This document shows, piece after piece, positions 1 through 11,863 of a stretch of 56,005 nt of DNA. Both the position numbers and the translations under genes were made by a program. The notes under the pieces are model-generated. The model made no database searches, was not told the origin of the DNA, and saw only the letters and a program-made list of their open reading frames with translations. The stretch comes from Spongospora subterranea. Taxonomy: Eukaryota > Endomyxa > Phytomyxea > Plasmodiophorida > Plasmodiophoridae. How positions within the stretch are numbered: position 1 is the first letter of the stretch; each line of letters opens with the position of its first letter. The stretch is taken from contig OUQQ01000037.1 of NCBI GenBank assembly GCA_900404475.1, positions 1-56,005 on the forward strand, read 5' to 3'.

Positions 1-203
1 CGGCATAGGTAGTTCTGCAACGACCGTAATAAAAGTAGAAGTTGCGTGAACTGGATCATGACAAGAGGCATCAGAAGGTATCGTATGCCACTGACGACAA
101 TTGTAACAGACATATTCAAATTCCGTGCCTGGCAAGGCAATCCATTTGTGCGTATTTGGACATGCCGGAACGGACTTTGGAACAACCAGCTCGGACCCGA
201 TTC

Positions 204-643
204 GCATTTGGACAAACCTTGTACTGTAGGGGCAACTGGGAACCTGTATATACATTAGTGTATATACTCTGACTGCAAAGTGTACAATGAACAACCCTGC
301 AGCATATTCGCGTTTTCGATCTGGTCACCTCGTCGAATGTTTGTTTTCAATGGTTCCCAAAAAGACTCATCACTATGGAGAACTTGTTTCGTTGCCGAAC
401 CTTGAGCAGGTCAAATTTCCAATCGAGTTGCCGGTGAGCTTCCAGTACAAATTTCTGAGGTTTACTCTGTTTGTTTTGTCCATTTACGATTAAATTTGGC
501 GCCAATTTTCGCGTTCGGCAGCGAAGCCGAAACAATCGCATGGTTTGATAAACTCAAGGACTGCAACTGGTTATCAATGAAACTTGACCCAAACAAATGA
601 AAGTCGATCAATACTAGAACGTATTCTTTTAAGCTATTGTTTC
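204..643 (+). repeat. Left inverted arm of the MULE element
   Basis: This arm matches the reverse complement of 2429-2892 with scattered substitutions and indels. Conserved blocks include the stretch around 290-440 and the stretch around 545-630. It carries about 29 bp that the right arm lacks, including a perfect small palindrome at 514-531 (TTCGGC, 6-nt loop, GCCGAA). It lacks about 90 bp that the right arm has near 2770-2850. Open frames in the two arms differ by many amino-acid-changing substitutions, so I read the arms as non-coding. Confidence 0.85.
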
Positions 644-909
644 GAAAACACTGCTGAGGTAGCTTGGAATTGGGCGCCAGATTCCATCGTGAAAAGTGAA
701 ACTTTCAAACCTATATTGACTCCTCTAGGACCATTGATTACAAAAAATCGACGACAGTAAAAAAAAGCGGTTCTGACGAGCCAAGGGCAACCTTGGCAAG
801 CATTTGTCGTGAATGGGTATCTTCAGGTGGAAGAGAACAAATTAAAACAATACAAAAATGTCTAGAACAAGCGATCAAATGTTTACACACTCTTCCACCA
901 ATACCTTGC

Positions 910-2330
910 TCACAGAAACCGAACTTGCGCCTCCATATCTAGCTCATAGATTATGCCTGACTCTGATTTGGTATTGATGATGGTCGTCGACCTTCGTGAA
1001 CGAAACTTGTGGAATATCCTTGGATTTTCGATATGCAGAGACTGATTTGAACTGATAAAGATAGGAAACATTCTTCCGTGAAGCAGAAAAGTCCAGTAGT
1101 CGTGATGAATAGAGTATGAATAGTAGGAGTCGAGATCCTCAGATAGCATCCGCTGCAACTGGCCCAATTAGCGCGCTCTCGCTCGATTCAGAACAGCTTT
1201 TTGAAAAAGCCGAACAGATACCTCGCAGTTGTTATTTGTGTTGTGACCTCTAGTGATAAGAAGTAATCGGGGGCATCGTATCCAATCTCTGGAGCATTTT
1301 TTAGTATCAGAGAAATACTTCTCAGATTGGCTTGTCATCATCGGCCTGCCAAAAACTGCTGCCTTCGCAAGCATTTGCTGCGAATTATCCGCATAAACAC
1401 AAGTCTTAACTTTCGCAAAAATTGTGGACGAATATGTTTTTCTATACCACTCTCTTTGAAAAATAAATACCTCCAGACAGCTTGTAAAACATGAAACAGG
1501 CACAACAGCAAGGTTATGTGAGGCCAGACATTTCTTAAAGAGTCTCGAATTCCTACGTCGTGGTCCGTCATGGCCAAATTTGGATTCAACGCAGATGTAA
1601 TATCCACATATTCAGTAAGCTGTTTCAGAAGCCTGTAAACCGATGTAAATGTGGCCTCAGATTTTGAACCCGCGACAGTTACACCAATCGGTAAGGCACC
1701 AACACAAGTAGCCACCACAAAGATTGAAACTACCAAATCGTTTCTATCGACACTGCCAGTCGAATCAACGAAGGCATTCTCAGACTCCTTGGGAAAACCT
1801 TGACGCGTTCGGGTCACGACTGGTGTTGATATAGATTTCGAAATCTGCCCCATTGTTGACCGGTCTCTTGGAAGCAATTCGGTTGCCTTGATCTAGGTAT
1901 TTAGTGTTATAGTTCGTAGTGAATTGTTCAACGAAATCCCACATAAAATCGTCATTTTGCGCTCCGATTCCTGCTCGTTGAATTTGGCGAATACGTATTT
2001 GACCTGTCTTTTAGTAGGACAAATCGAAGAATCAGCTGATATTAAATCAATACCGCGGTCCGCGGTCGCCGAATTTGAGAATACTGTACCCTCAATGAAC
2101 TGATTACGAATTGCTTGACGATACGTTTTATACGGCTCATCGACTCCTATTCCATGTTTGAACATCTGTTGGAACTCTGTCTTAACGGCCTCAGATATTT
2201 TGTAATGCGATGAAGATCGTGCAGAAAAATGATGATGGTTATGGTTGTGATACAATCGCACGAATAATGGGAAATGACCCAGAAGTTGATACGTTCTCCT
2301 GGACTTTAACGTAAGTTTTCGTATGTGCAT
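910..2330 (-). pseudogene. MULE transposase remnant
   Basis: Read on the minus strand, fragments follow the order of MULE transposases. First comes an N-terminal segment (2330-1893) with a His-rich HNHNHH motif. The DDE core (1877-1338) has an N-terminal VDST aspartate, a central MTDHD aspartate and the signature LLLCLFHVLQAVWRYLF. A third fragment in another frame (1503-1168) carries ITRGHNTNNNCEVSVRLF, the usual post-catalytic motif. A last piece (1167-910) holds EDLDSYY. Each step needs a frame change without a convincing intron and no full-length reading exists, so I call it a pseudogene. SWIM-type zinc-finger residues were not found. Confidence 0.8.
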
Positions 2331-2428
2331 TTTGTAAAATCAATGCATTTGACTCTTCGTTGCTGTCCATGGTTATTTGAGCGAAGTTCTGGGTCTGCAG
2401 CATAGGAATCCTCATGTTGAACAAATGA

Positions 2429-2892
2429 AACCTTGCTTGAAAGAATACGTTCTAATATTGATCGACTTTCCTTTGTTTGGGTCAAGTTTCATTGATAACC
2501 AGTTGCAGTCCTTAAATTTATCAACCGCGAAATTCGGCGCCAAATTTAATCGTAAATGGATAAAACAAAGTAACCCCTCAAATTTGTACTGGGAGCTTAC
2601 CGGCAACTCGATTGGAAATTTGAACTGCTCAAGGTTCGACAGCGGAACAAGTTCTCCATAGTGATGAATCTCTTCGGGAACCATTGAAAACAAACAATCG
2701 ACGAGGTGACCAGATCGAAAACCCAAATATGCTGCAGTGTTGTTCATTGTACACTTTATAGGTTCCCAGACTGTTCCGGTGATGATGGGTCACCTTATAC
2801 ATACTCCATAGTTCAACAACTGGTGTAATACAATATTGTGATCGGACCCAGTTGCCCGAAACGTGCACAAGGTTTGTCCAACTCCAAATGCC
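2429..2892 (-). repeat. Right inverted arm of the MULE element
   Basis: Reverse complement of the left arm at 204-643. Homology begins beside the ACCTTGCTTGAAAGAATACG block and ends near the TTTGTCCAACTCCAAATGCC block. A segment of about 90 bp around 2770-2850 has no counterpart in the left arm. Confidence 0.85.
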
Positions 2893-3550
2893 ACCGGTAC
2901 ACACCGGTACTGTAACACCCGCGCTCAAAAGCGTTCCGTTTCCTCGCTGTTGGTCTGACGGTTGTCATGGGCGCACTTTACTTGTGGTCCGGTAGATATT
3001 TTACCCGGACGGTAATCAGCACATTGGAATAAATTTACCACTGTAATGTGTGTAAGCCATATTGTATGTGCTGACCAGCCGACAGTTACCACCATGAAAC
3101 AACTTTGTTTGAAATAAACGCTATTGACATTTTTAAACGCGTCCGAGGCTGATCAAGAAGTCACAAATCTGGCTCCACTAAATGAAATTGACTGATAAGA
3201 TCTCACGTCTTTGGTGATCGACCACAGAGCCGCTGATCCAGTTGACGAGGGCCCCCACGTGCCAATACAATTGTTCGATAATACAGCGATTAAGTTGATG
3301 GGTTGTATGGATGACTGTTTGGGTTTACATTGGTGATATTCATTTACGCAAGCAAAAATTTCACGTCTTTTTAGTAGTAACACATTACGCCGACGTTACG
3401 AACAGTCGTGACTGCCATCATGACCAGTCAGTTTAATGTTTCTGCTCGTGCTCTGCATGTTAGTCACATACAGACTTGGTCATTTACGCATTTGTTTAAA
3501 TACAGTTGTAGCCAGTTCGTATGATCAGGGTTTTGTCATAGTTCTTAATC
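2893..3550. other. Intergenic stretch, no gene seen
   Basis: It lies between the transposon arm and the glycine C-acetyltransferase start. A minus-strand open frame at 3383-3153 shows no recognisable domain and no start I trust. The stretch probably includes the promoter of the downstream gene, but I see no defined element. Confidence 0.5.
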
Positions 3551-5301
3551 ATGATGCATTGGAAGAACAATATGATGGCGGTCGCTGCCAACAGACTATC
3601 CTTAGGCAGGCGATGTTTCTACACCGAACAATTTTCCGGGCATCTAACGACACAGGTATGCGACGCCGGATTTTGATCCTGATTGCGTTCAGTCAAAACG
3701 CGTGCAGCTCAACGCGATGAAATCTGACGGGACGTACAAGAATGAACGGGTTTTGACATCATCACAAGACGCTCATATTACAGTGGGCTTGCACAACGAT
3801 AAGGTGCTCAATTTCTGTGCCAACAATTATCTTGGACTATGCAATGATCCTCAGCTTATCGAGCAAGCGAAAGCCACTCTTGATTCCAGAGGTTTTGGAT
3901 TGTCATCAGGCCGGTTTATATGCGGTACACAGGTGTGGTCACGACCTTCTGTCTTAAATCTTCTATAAGGTGACCTATAGGATATACATAAAGAGCTTGA
4001 AGCGAAAATCACTGAATTCCATGGAACTGAATCGACAATCCTTTATCCAAGCTGTTTTGATGCCAATGCGGGATTATTCGAGGTTTACCGTTGTTAGCCA
4101 AACGATTTGTTAATGATGGACTAAAGAGCATTCCTAGGCTCTGCTGACTAGCGAAGATGCAATTTTGAGCGACAGTCTCAATCAGTATGATTCTTTACCG
4201 CTTCAACTCACTTAATTAACAGTACTTTGTTTTAGTGCTAGTATCATCGACGGAGTCAGGTTGTGCCGTGCCCAACGGTACCGCTTTGCCCACATGGATC
4301 TAGACGATCTGGAAAAAAAACTACAAGATGCAAAACAAAAAAGCCGTTTTTTCATGATTGCGACTGACGGCGCTTTCAGTATGGACGGTATTGCTCAATT
4401 TATATCTGTTTTCTCTGAGATGTCTTGAACAGCGTTATTTGTCAGGTGATATAGCCCCGTTATCCGAAATATCCTCGTTAGCGAAACAATACTCGGCATT
4501 GTTATTTGTAGACGATTGTCATGGAACCGGTTTAATCGGTAAAACGGGTCGAGGATCGTTAGAACTACAAGGAGTCCCGCCTAGCGATGTTGATGTTCTA
4601 AACTCAACTCTCGGCAAGGCACTTGGAGGTGATGAACAACCGGCGTATTACGCGGAAATATAGATTATCCCATTTGCTTAACCTTAGGCGCTAGCGGTGG
4701 ATATTCAACTGGTCGCAAAGAGATCATTGATATGCTTCGACAAAAGTCTCGACCTTATCTTTTTTCAAACTCTTTAGCGCCCGTCATTGTCGGAACAGGT
4801 ACCGCCGTTCGCTGGATCAGTAGAACCCCCTTGTTCACAATTAAACCAGCAATTGCCGTTATTGACAGATTAATAGAATCTTCAGCTCTTGTTGAGAAAC
4901 TTGCTGCTAATACTACACTTTTTCGAACTCGAATGAAGGTTGGAGTTTCTACCGCATCCTGGCTGTGCATACGTCCCATTTTTCAATAGGCTGCTGGATT
5001 TACAATTCTTGGAGACGATCGTCACCCTATTGCCCCTATACTTTTGGGAAGCGCTAGTGTAGCCTCCAAGATGGCAGATGATTTGTTAAAAAAAGGTATT
5101 TATGTGATTGGGTTTAGCTATCCTGTTGTCGCCAAAGAGCAAGCAAGGTCAGTCCATACAGAGCAAATATTTTTACTTGACAGTAACGCCCAATTTTTCA
5201 GAATTCGGGTTCAGCTGTCTAGCGCGCATTCGACAGAGGATGTTAATCAAGCCGTGAATGCGTTTATCGATGTGGGGAAACGCCACCGCATTATATCTTG
5301 A
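3551..5301 (+). CDS. GCAT: Glycine C-acetyltransferase (2-amino-3-ketobutyrate CoA ligase), mitochondrial
   Basis: PLP enzyme that converts 2-amino-3-oxobutyrate and CoA into glycine and acetyl-CoA, the second step of threonine breakdown in mitochondria. About nine exons join in phase through introns of roughly 50 bp into a full-length protein of about 410 residues. Exon 1 (ATG 3551) encodes an Arg-rich, acid-poor mitochondrial presequence. The body has [42 protein letters not shown] and the PLP-lysine motif STLGKALGG (4606-4632, with an intron directly after it). Near the C-terminus, [12 protein letters not shown] is the usual family signature. Stop TGA is at 5299-5301. It looks intact and complete. 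Confidence 0.95.
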
Positions 5302-6411
5302 AAAGCGAATATACAATCAGGTAACTTGATGCAGCCAAATTTTTACACCCAACTGTGTATCAAGACTCCAGATCTCCACCTGGTATAAAACAAATTACAT
5401 ATTGGCAAAGGCACTTTTGATCTCAGAACCATTCATGACCACATTTCTTTTCTGATATGCACGCGGTGTGCAATAATAGGATTAACATAACCAAGAAGTT
5501 GATTTCTTTCGCATGGAGAAGCCCTTTAGAATGACGGAAGCGTAACCGCCAGTTTTATTGGGGACAATCAACGATGCGGAAAAACGCAGAACCGTTTTTC
5601 TGGTTGGGATACCGCATAATATCGATCATTTCTCCACCGAGGAAAGTTACGCCATCTTTGAAGACGGAGCAGACGAATGCGTTGCATCGGTGGTGGAATA
5701 TTGCCAACAGCGAGTTTCAAGGGACTACGAATTGGGCGAAGCGGGTACGAACATTATCGCGTGTTGGTAAACCGTTTGGCAGAAAACTGGTAGATATCGC
5801 CGTTCGACAACAACAAGACTTGATAACATGGCCAGAATACCATCCCAGATATTCGGTTCAGTTCCGCCAATAACCGTTGTATTAAGAGACCTTTCTCACT
5901 TGCCAGTCTGGCCCCATTATAATGAAAGTTGCCGAAAACGGTGTTCTGGCCTGATCTTTCTTGCCAGTCGTAATTGTGTTTCTGGCAGCATCCTACTCCG
6001 TTTGTCGTCGAAAACCCCAATCTGCACAGCTTTCCCGAATCTGAATGGACCCCTGAGAACCCACAAGTGGGAAAGCGATTGCGCCTTGGACGGAATCGTC
6101 CTGGTCAGAGGTTCGACGCGGTGTGTGATCGCTGGAGACCCTCACGTTATGCCATGCTCGCTTCGTGGCAAAACTGAACCCGTTCATTAAAACGACGCCG
6201 TTCACGCGTTGCCCAATGAATTGCGAAAGGTAAATACGTTGATAAAAAATCGTGGTGGTGACAGAACGTGAAGAGAATTGAGATATCTTGGCACAGGACG
6301 ATCATGTCGTACTCCCCGGAAAGCTCAGAAAATCGCCCCGTCTCGGAAAATGGTTCGCTGGTCGTGATATAACATTTCCCCCGATCTGCCGTATATGCTG
6401 TTCCCCCTAAT
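5302..6411. other. Intergenic stretch, no gene supported
   Basis: Open frames of up to about 120 codons occur on both strands (for example 5558-5770 and 5828-6190 on plus, 6521-6147 on minus). None matches a family I know, and they cannot be joined by convincing splice sites. GC content rises towards the LRR gene. Most of it is probably spacer and upstream sequence of that gene. Confidence 0.4.
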
Positions 6412-8189
6412 ATGGGCCTAATTTGTATCACTGGGCGGTGCTCTCGAGTTTCCGCATCGCCCGTCGTGGCGGTGAACGAGCTGCGCGTGACCAACGGGAT
6501 CCTCGACCTATCCAATCTCAATCTGGACGTGATCCCGGATCAGGTCGCCGCAATATCGACGCCTCGCGCCGTGGTAAGACAGCGGAATCTGGGTTCTGTT
6601 TTCTATCCGAATAAAATGAGCGACGACGATGGTTGTAGCTTGTGTTGAAGCTCCAAGGAAATCGATTGAGGCGGATTACGAACCTATCGCAGTTCAAGTC
6701 GTTGCTGCGAATCAACCTATCACATAACGCGATCTCCAGTTTCGACGAGATCGTCGGCGACATGATCGATTTTGTTCGACTGGCGGATCTGGTCGTTCAC
6801 CATAATCAGATGACCGAGCTGACCGAGCACATTGCTCGCGTCTCCAACCTCGAGGTCGTCGATTGCAGCTACAACGCCATAACCAAGGTTGATTTGTCCA
6901 CACACGTTCATCGCATGATCGTCCGCCGAACTCATCCCTAGGTGCACGCCAATATCTGCAATCTGAAGGACCTGCGGCTGTTGAATCTGTCGCACAATGA
7001 GATCAGGGACGTTGGTTCGTTGCTCAACCTGAAGGCGTTGGAGCATCTGGATATCTCCCATAATGTAAGCACCATCTCACATCGAGTTCAACCGGCTGAG
7101 GATCGTGCGTTCAAAAGCGAATAATTCACCTATCGGAAGATTTCATGTCGAACGCGGTCGCGCTGACCAGACTCAACCTATCGAACAATGAGGTCGTCTC
7201 GATTCCGTCGAGTATCTGCAACCTTAGACATATCGAGGTGCTCGACTTGGGACACAACGCCATCGCTGAGATTCCCGACCGGATCAGCGAGATGAAGTAT
7301 AAACCATTTCGTGTGTTGTGTGTGTTCCTCAACTGATATCCCTCGACATCACCAGTTTGACGACGCTGATCCTGTGCAACAACCGTTTATCGACGATTCC
7401 GGCGCGCAAGATGGTCCGCATGAGGAAGTTGGTCAATCTGGATATCGGCAACAACCTGGTGTTCACGCCGGCAACATTACGGGATAGCGTCGACGCCAAT
7501 CAGATATTGACCTATCTGGTGAATAATCAAACCAACACCCAAGGTGGACGGCGATTGTTTTCAGGGGGGAAATCGAGAAAATTCTCATTGACGATGCCGT
7601 TGATTACAGGGCGTTCGTCGCTGTCTCGTCGACATTCGATTGAGAATCTGTCGATCGACCTGTCCAACACCGAAACGTATGGTGACGAGGGAGCGGCCGA
7701 GGATCACGATCGTGCTCTCAATCGGGATCGATCGACGACGTCGACGGACAACGGCGACGCTCAGGATTCGAAATCCAAGTCGTTGCCGAGACAGTTCTCG
7801 TTCGAGAAACGGTCGCAGTTCCTGAAGGTATTTCCCCACTCCTTGTACGCGCGCCCTGGATATTGACACGATCGCTCGATCCCCCGGTCAAAGGAGGCGC
7901 CGTTCTCCTCCCATCTGAAGAGCGTCCTGGAGTGCGACGATCTGGTGAACCTGGGCGGTGGAACGAGAGACGAGAGAAGGGCGAAAGAGGCTCCATAGAT
8001 GAACTTATAAACATTTCAGCAATGTCGTTAGGATCAGGGTTGTGCGACCAAATCTGGCCGTCGATTTCTCGACGACAACTTCTCAAGAGCTATATAAAAG
8101 CCTGGAAAACTCGAAACCCAGCCCAGCTAAGATTCGTTCACGACAAACCTCTATGTCCGTTGCAAAAGGGGGAACAAAGCCACGATTAG
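6412..8189 (+). CDS. Leucine-rich-repeat protein (SHOC2/LRRC-like, unassigned)
   Basis: Short-intron gene encoding about nine tandem leucine-rich repeats of 22-24 residues, such as LLRINLSHNAISSF, LRLLNLSHNEIRDVGSL, LTRLNLSNNEVVSIPSSI and IEVLDLGHNAIAEIP. A Ser/Arg-rich region and a charged C-terminus follow. Exon joins are phase-compatible; for example 7064-7116 is a 53-bp intron that resumes with RIIHLSEDF. Repeats of this shape form a solenoid for protein binding in the cytoplasm and are common in signalling scaffolds, but nothing names one family. The 3' end is the least certain part. I end at TAG 8187-8189 after joining at about 7999, while another frame stays open to 8287. The start ATG 6412 has no independent support, so an upstream exon is possible. 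Confidence 0.78.
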
Positions 8190-8685
8190 CGCTTCGTAGA
8201 ACCCGTTTTACTCCATCGTCTGACGTCTTGATCGTTTGGGCAATTGCATTGTTCGGTATTTCTGGCGTGAGCCAGATTCGTGCTTAGGGTATCGGACGTC
8301 GACGATGAGTCACGGGCCCGTTTGTGGCTGCCGAGAAACGGCGCGTCCCGCACCCATGGCGTAAAACCAGACCCGCCCTGCACCAAAGGAATGCCCATTT
8401 CTTTGTCAAGATCAGCAAACGCCGTCGAATGAATTGGTGCTTGAGGCTGGTGCTCGTCAAGTTTCGGCGACGCCGCTGATTGCGTTGCGCGTCGCGTTCC
8501 CGAGAATCCCTTGATTCCCACTTGATGCGCCTTGTTCTACTCAGTAGAACTAGACCTGATTGTGAAAAGGTGTGGACCTGTGCGAAACCATGGCTGGTAA
8601 AGGGGCCATCTTGGCGTGCTCGTGGATCTTTGGCCTGTTCGTTTTCCAAACAGCCGGACCCGAAAAATGTCGGCGCGAGATACAT
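8186..8685 (-). CDS. Small unrecognised protein, two exons
   Basis: ATG at 8685 opens an exon of about 36 codons ending GFAQ at a GT donor. A phase-0 intron of about 68 bp leads to a longer exon that stops at TAA 8186-8188. The product of about 135 residues is hydrophilic and rich in Pro, Gly, Ser and Arg, with segments such as GGSGFTPWVRDAPFLG. It has no membrane segment and no domain I know. Its stop overlaps the convergent LRR gene by four bases. The single good splice join and continuous reading argue for a gene. Lack of homology and of a confirmed start keep confidence low. Confidence 0.35.
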
Positions 8686-8689
8686 GGTT

Positions 8690-10187
8690 GGGCGGCTTTC
8701 AAGCAAGAAATAGCAGACACGGAAACCTGAAGCAAATGATGCAGGCGAAACCTATAATCGGCAATCTATCGTAATCTTTGGCACCAGTAGCGAACCCAAC
8801 CCTTACGGCTGGCGCCATCTCGAAATCGGGTCATTCCACGCCGCGACACCAGGCGGAAACTGTGCCACGCCCATTCACGAGGAGCGATCGCGACAGTGAT
8901 TCACACGATCCCGTCAAGAATATTTTATCACCATCTTTGATCATGGCGATTGATAACTGTCGAAAGGAGAATTGTAAAAGAGATTCGGACTGGCTGGGAA
9001 CGGTGTGATTCGATCGCGTTCGTCCCGTCTGTAACGTCTCGTTGGGCGTTAGATTTGCCGAACGAGAAACGATTCAGTGCCTCGATAGATTTAGAGAATT
9101 GCCGACTCGTTCTCTGCATTTATCCCGAGGAACACGTGTGCTGTAGTGCAGTGGGTAATCTTCGACTTGGGAAAGGGATATCGCGGAAGGAATGTTCCGG
9201 AAACGGTCTCATCATGAAGAGGAATAGATACAGGGACGGAGCTGATACCTCGTAGATTGAACTCGTAATAATCGGGTAAAGAAGCAATCGGAGAATAATC
9301 AATTGATCGATTGAAACGCGCTCATCGACGCAAACGCACTCAGATTGTTGAGTGGCGTCCAGACAGAATTAAGTATAAAAAATGACAAATGATCGGCAAT
9401 GTTGAGCTCTCTTCAACAGTTCTCAAATCAAACTCGAGCCAAAACTGGGTTTATCGACAGGCATTTTAGGCCATTGCGGCCTGGAGTCAACAAGGAAAAA
9501 CGCCAAAACCAAGGTTCAGGTCAAGGTTGGTTCAAGAATGGGAACGCCAAGAATAAAGGAAAGGCTCAAGGCCATAGGATGTTTCATTATATGAGGAAGT
9601 CAGCGACAGGTTTCCAAAGATTCGTGATATGTCGTCGTTGAACTTGCGGTCAACGATACCCGACCTCACGGTCACCATATTTGCTTGATCTGGCGCCTAA
9701 CCCAGCGAAACCCTAATTGAAAAACGAAGAAGACTGTCTCTGCAAATTGGAAGAAGGGACGACATCCGCCTAAGATTATCAATTACCAATGGAGATTTCG
9801 CAGCTGGAATACAGACGAAAGTTGACGGCAACAATTTGTGAAAAAAAAAATAGCGAATATGCAAACCCATATCGCTTTACAATAACAGTTTGGACTATGA
9901 GGTTCAAAAATTCATTGGAGGATTCTCTGAAAGTCCATTTGTTGGCCATGAGTCCATGACTCAGACGGGCGACACGGCGGTAACAGTGGACCCCTGATGT
10001 TACACCAGCCGGTGTGTGTGTGTGTTGTTGTGAATCAAAACCTGCGTGAGTCAATCACGGGGATATTGCGCCGGAACGGAAGTGGGGCGGGGCCTCGTGA
10101 TCAACGAACCGTCGGGATGACATCGCTCATAACTGTCAGAGGGAATCGTTCACATCATCCTCATAACGATATCGTACCGCCCCAATC
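8690..10187. other. Stretch of about 1.5 kb without a supported gene
   Basis: The longest plus-strand frames (8950-9255 and 9399-9641) are unrecognised. The second encodes a Lys/Gln/Gly-rich peptide from a locally repetitive CAAGG-rich stretch. A TG-rich run lies near 10011-10033. The last part presumably carries the promoter of the SGT gene. Confidence 0.4.
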
Positions 10188-11827
10188 ATGACCACTGGGG
10201 ACTTGTCCACCGATCAACGGGATCTCATCGTTTCCATCTGTAAATTTTTACACGGCCTAGGTAAGCGGGGGGTGGAGGCGCTGTGGAGCAGCCATCGTTT
10301 GCTTGGCCAATGCAGCGACCCGTCGTGATACTGATGATCCTTTGCTAGAATCGTCGAAAGCGGTCGATGCTGACTCTGTTGAGGTTGCGGTTCAGTGCAT
10401 CAGTATGTGCTTTTTTTTTTCATGACGCCAGGCCTCTGATCGTTGGTGTTCTCTACAGCTGAAGCAACCGGTGTGCAGATTGATCAACCGTCAACCAGAT
10501 CACTACCTCCTCTACTCGATATATTCCGCACGTATGTTGGGGTTTTTTGAGGCGTCGTCATGCTTCTGAGGACATCTGTAGTGGCCTTTCTGTCATTAAC
10601 TCTCAGAATGGACATCCAGACGGATTTGATAAGTTTGTTAAAGCGTTGAAGGACAAAGGTTTTTTCGAAGGATTTGACGAAGGCAGTTCCGAGTATTCGG
10701 TGCGCCTAAACAGAGCAAAGGAAAAATTCAATGACAAATATGGCCAATCTGCCGCGACAGTGACTACAAAACAGGTTGAGCAGTCGGAAGTGCTAAAAGC
10801 GGAAGGTAGAACACCATGGAAATGTTGAGCATGTTTTCATGGGAACACCTTAGGCAATCGTGCGCTTTCCGATGGTGACACGCAAGGAGCGATTGAGCTG
10901 TATAGTCAGGCAATTACTTTCAACCCAACCAACGCTATCTTGTTTGGTAATAGAGCGGCGGCCCATTCCAAATTGGGAAACTACCAAGACGCGGTGAAAG
11001 ACTGGTAGTTTTCCAGTCTGCGCTGAATCCCCTCGGAATGCTTAAACTGTTCATGATTTGTAGTCAACGCGCTGTTGAACTGGATTATTCTTACACTAAA
11101 GCGCATTACCGTCTAGGAGTCGCCTACTCTCAGCTTAACGAAACAAAAAAGGCCAAAGAAAGGTAGAGGCCTCGAATTGTGCTGTCAACATTAATGTTCA
11201 AACGTGTTTCAGCTTTACGGCTGCGTTATCAACCTGTTCGGACTCGTCTTGCGCACTGGCGAGCGAGATTCAGGATGCGCTCTCTGCGATTGACGGCAAG
11301 GTCTGCGCTGATGCTATTCTTTGCAGTCCATTATAGAGCTAATCTTCGATCAGCCAGCAACCTCAGAAGGCGCATCTCCATTTGATCTAGGCGCATTGTT
11401 CAACAATCCAATGGTGCAGCAAATGATGCAAGATCCCGATTTGCTTCGCGGGGTACAACAGTCTGGGGATATTTTGGAGATAAGAACTCAATAATTCTGA
11501 TGTAGATGATGGGCGGTCTAAATCCTGCGTCATCCCCATCCGCCTCGCCGACTTCGGCACCGTTCAACCCAATGTCTCTGCTTACCGATCCAAGCGCTCT
11601 GAAAACTTTCTTAGATTCTCCAAGTGTCCAAGCCCACTCCCAGGTAAACTGCAACTTTGACTAATTTAACAATCCGAAAGTGTATTGAACATCCGTCCTT
11701 TTCCTAGGACCCAGAACTAGGGCCTGTGATTGCAGATCTTCGCATGAACGGATCAAGTGCTCTAATGAAGCATATCGGGAATCCTGCTGTAATGAGCAAA
11801 CTAGCCAATATGTTGAAAAAAAAATAA
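10188..11827 (+). CDS. SGTA: Small glutamine-rich TPR co-chaperone (SGT)
   Basis: Cytosolic co-chaperone that binds Hsp70/Hsp90 and hands tail-anchored proteins to the BAG6/GET pathway. Domains in order: an N-terminal SGTA-dimerisation helix pair (from ATG 10188, with VSICKFLHGL), a linker, and a TPR array containing AIELYSQAITFNPTNAILF, NRAAAHSKLGNYQDAVKDW and AVELDYSYTKAHYRLG. A C-terminal NNP-type region (GALFNNPMVQQMMQDP) follows, then KHIGNPAVMSKLANML just before TAA 11825-11827. About ten exons join through short introns. The intron at 11296-11336 reads in phase only with a GC donor (GCAAGG). The gene ends 36 bp from the stop of the convergent TTC38 gene. Intact; the C-terminus is less Gln-rich than in vertebrates. 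Confidence 0.92.
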
Positions 11828-11863
11828 AATATAGGCCGCGATTGCTGTATAAGCATTGTGCGT

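Larger units (their letters stand above)
204..2892. mobile_element. Decayed MULE (Phantom-like) DNA transposon with long inverted arms
   Basis: Two related segments of roughly 440 and 464 bp lie in inverted orientation at 204-643 and 2429-2892. They flank a broken minus-strand transposase of the MULE DDE superfamily. The outermost shared block reads TTGGACAAACCTTGT in both arms. Outside it the flanks share only scraps, so the exact ends and the target-site duplication (usually 9 bp for MULEs) could not be fixed. The coding core is split over several frames, so this copy cannot make its own transposase. Long terminal inverted repeats plus a MULE-type catalytic core are typical of Mutator-superfamily elements; the Phantom assignment is inference. 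It lies just upstream of glycine C-acetyltransferase. Confidence 0.85.

Noticed and set aside
287..493. Coding exon shared by both transposon arms
   Set aside because: The arms align at DNA level with indels, and substitutions change amino acids freely, so the shared frame is a by-product of repeat homology.
8042..8287. Hydrophobic C-terminus for the LRR protein in a second frame
   Set aside because: No donor of the required phase leads into this frame, whereas a 45-bp phase-1 intron leads into the frame ending at 8189.
9399..9641. Lys/Gly-rich open frame as a gene
   Set aside because: It comes from a locally repetitive CAAGG-rich stretch, with no splice partners and no homology.
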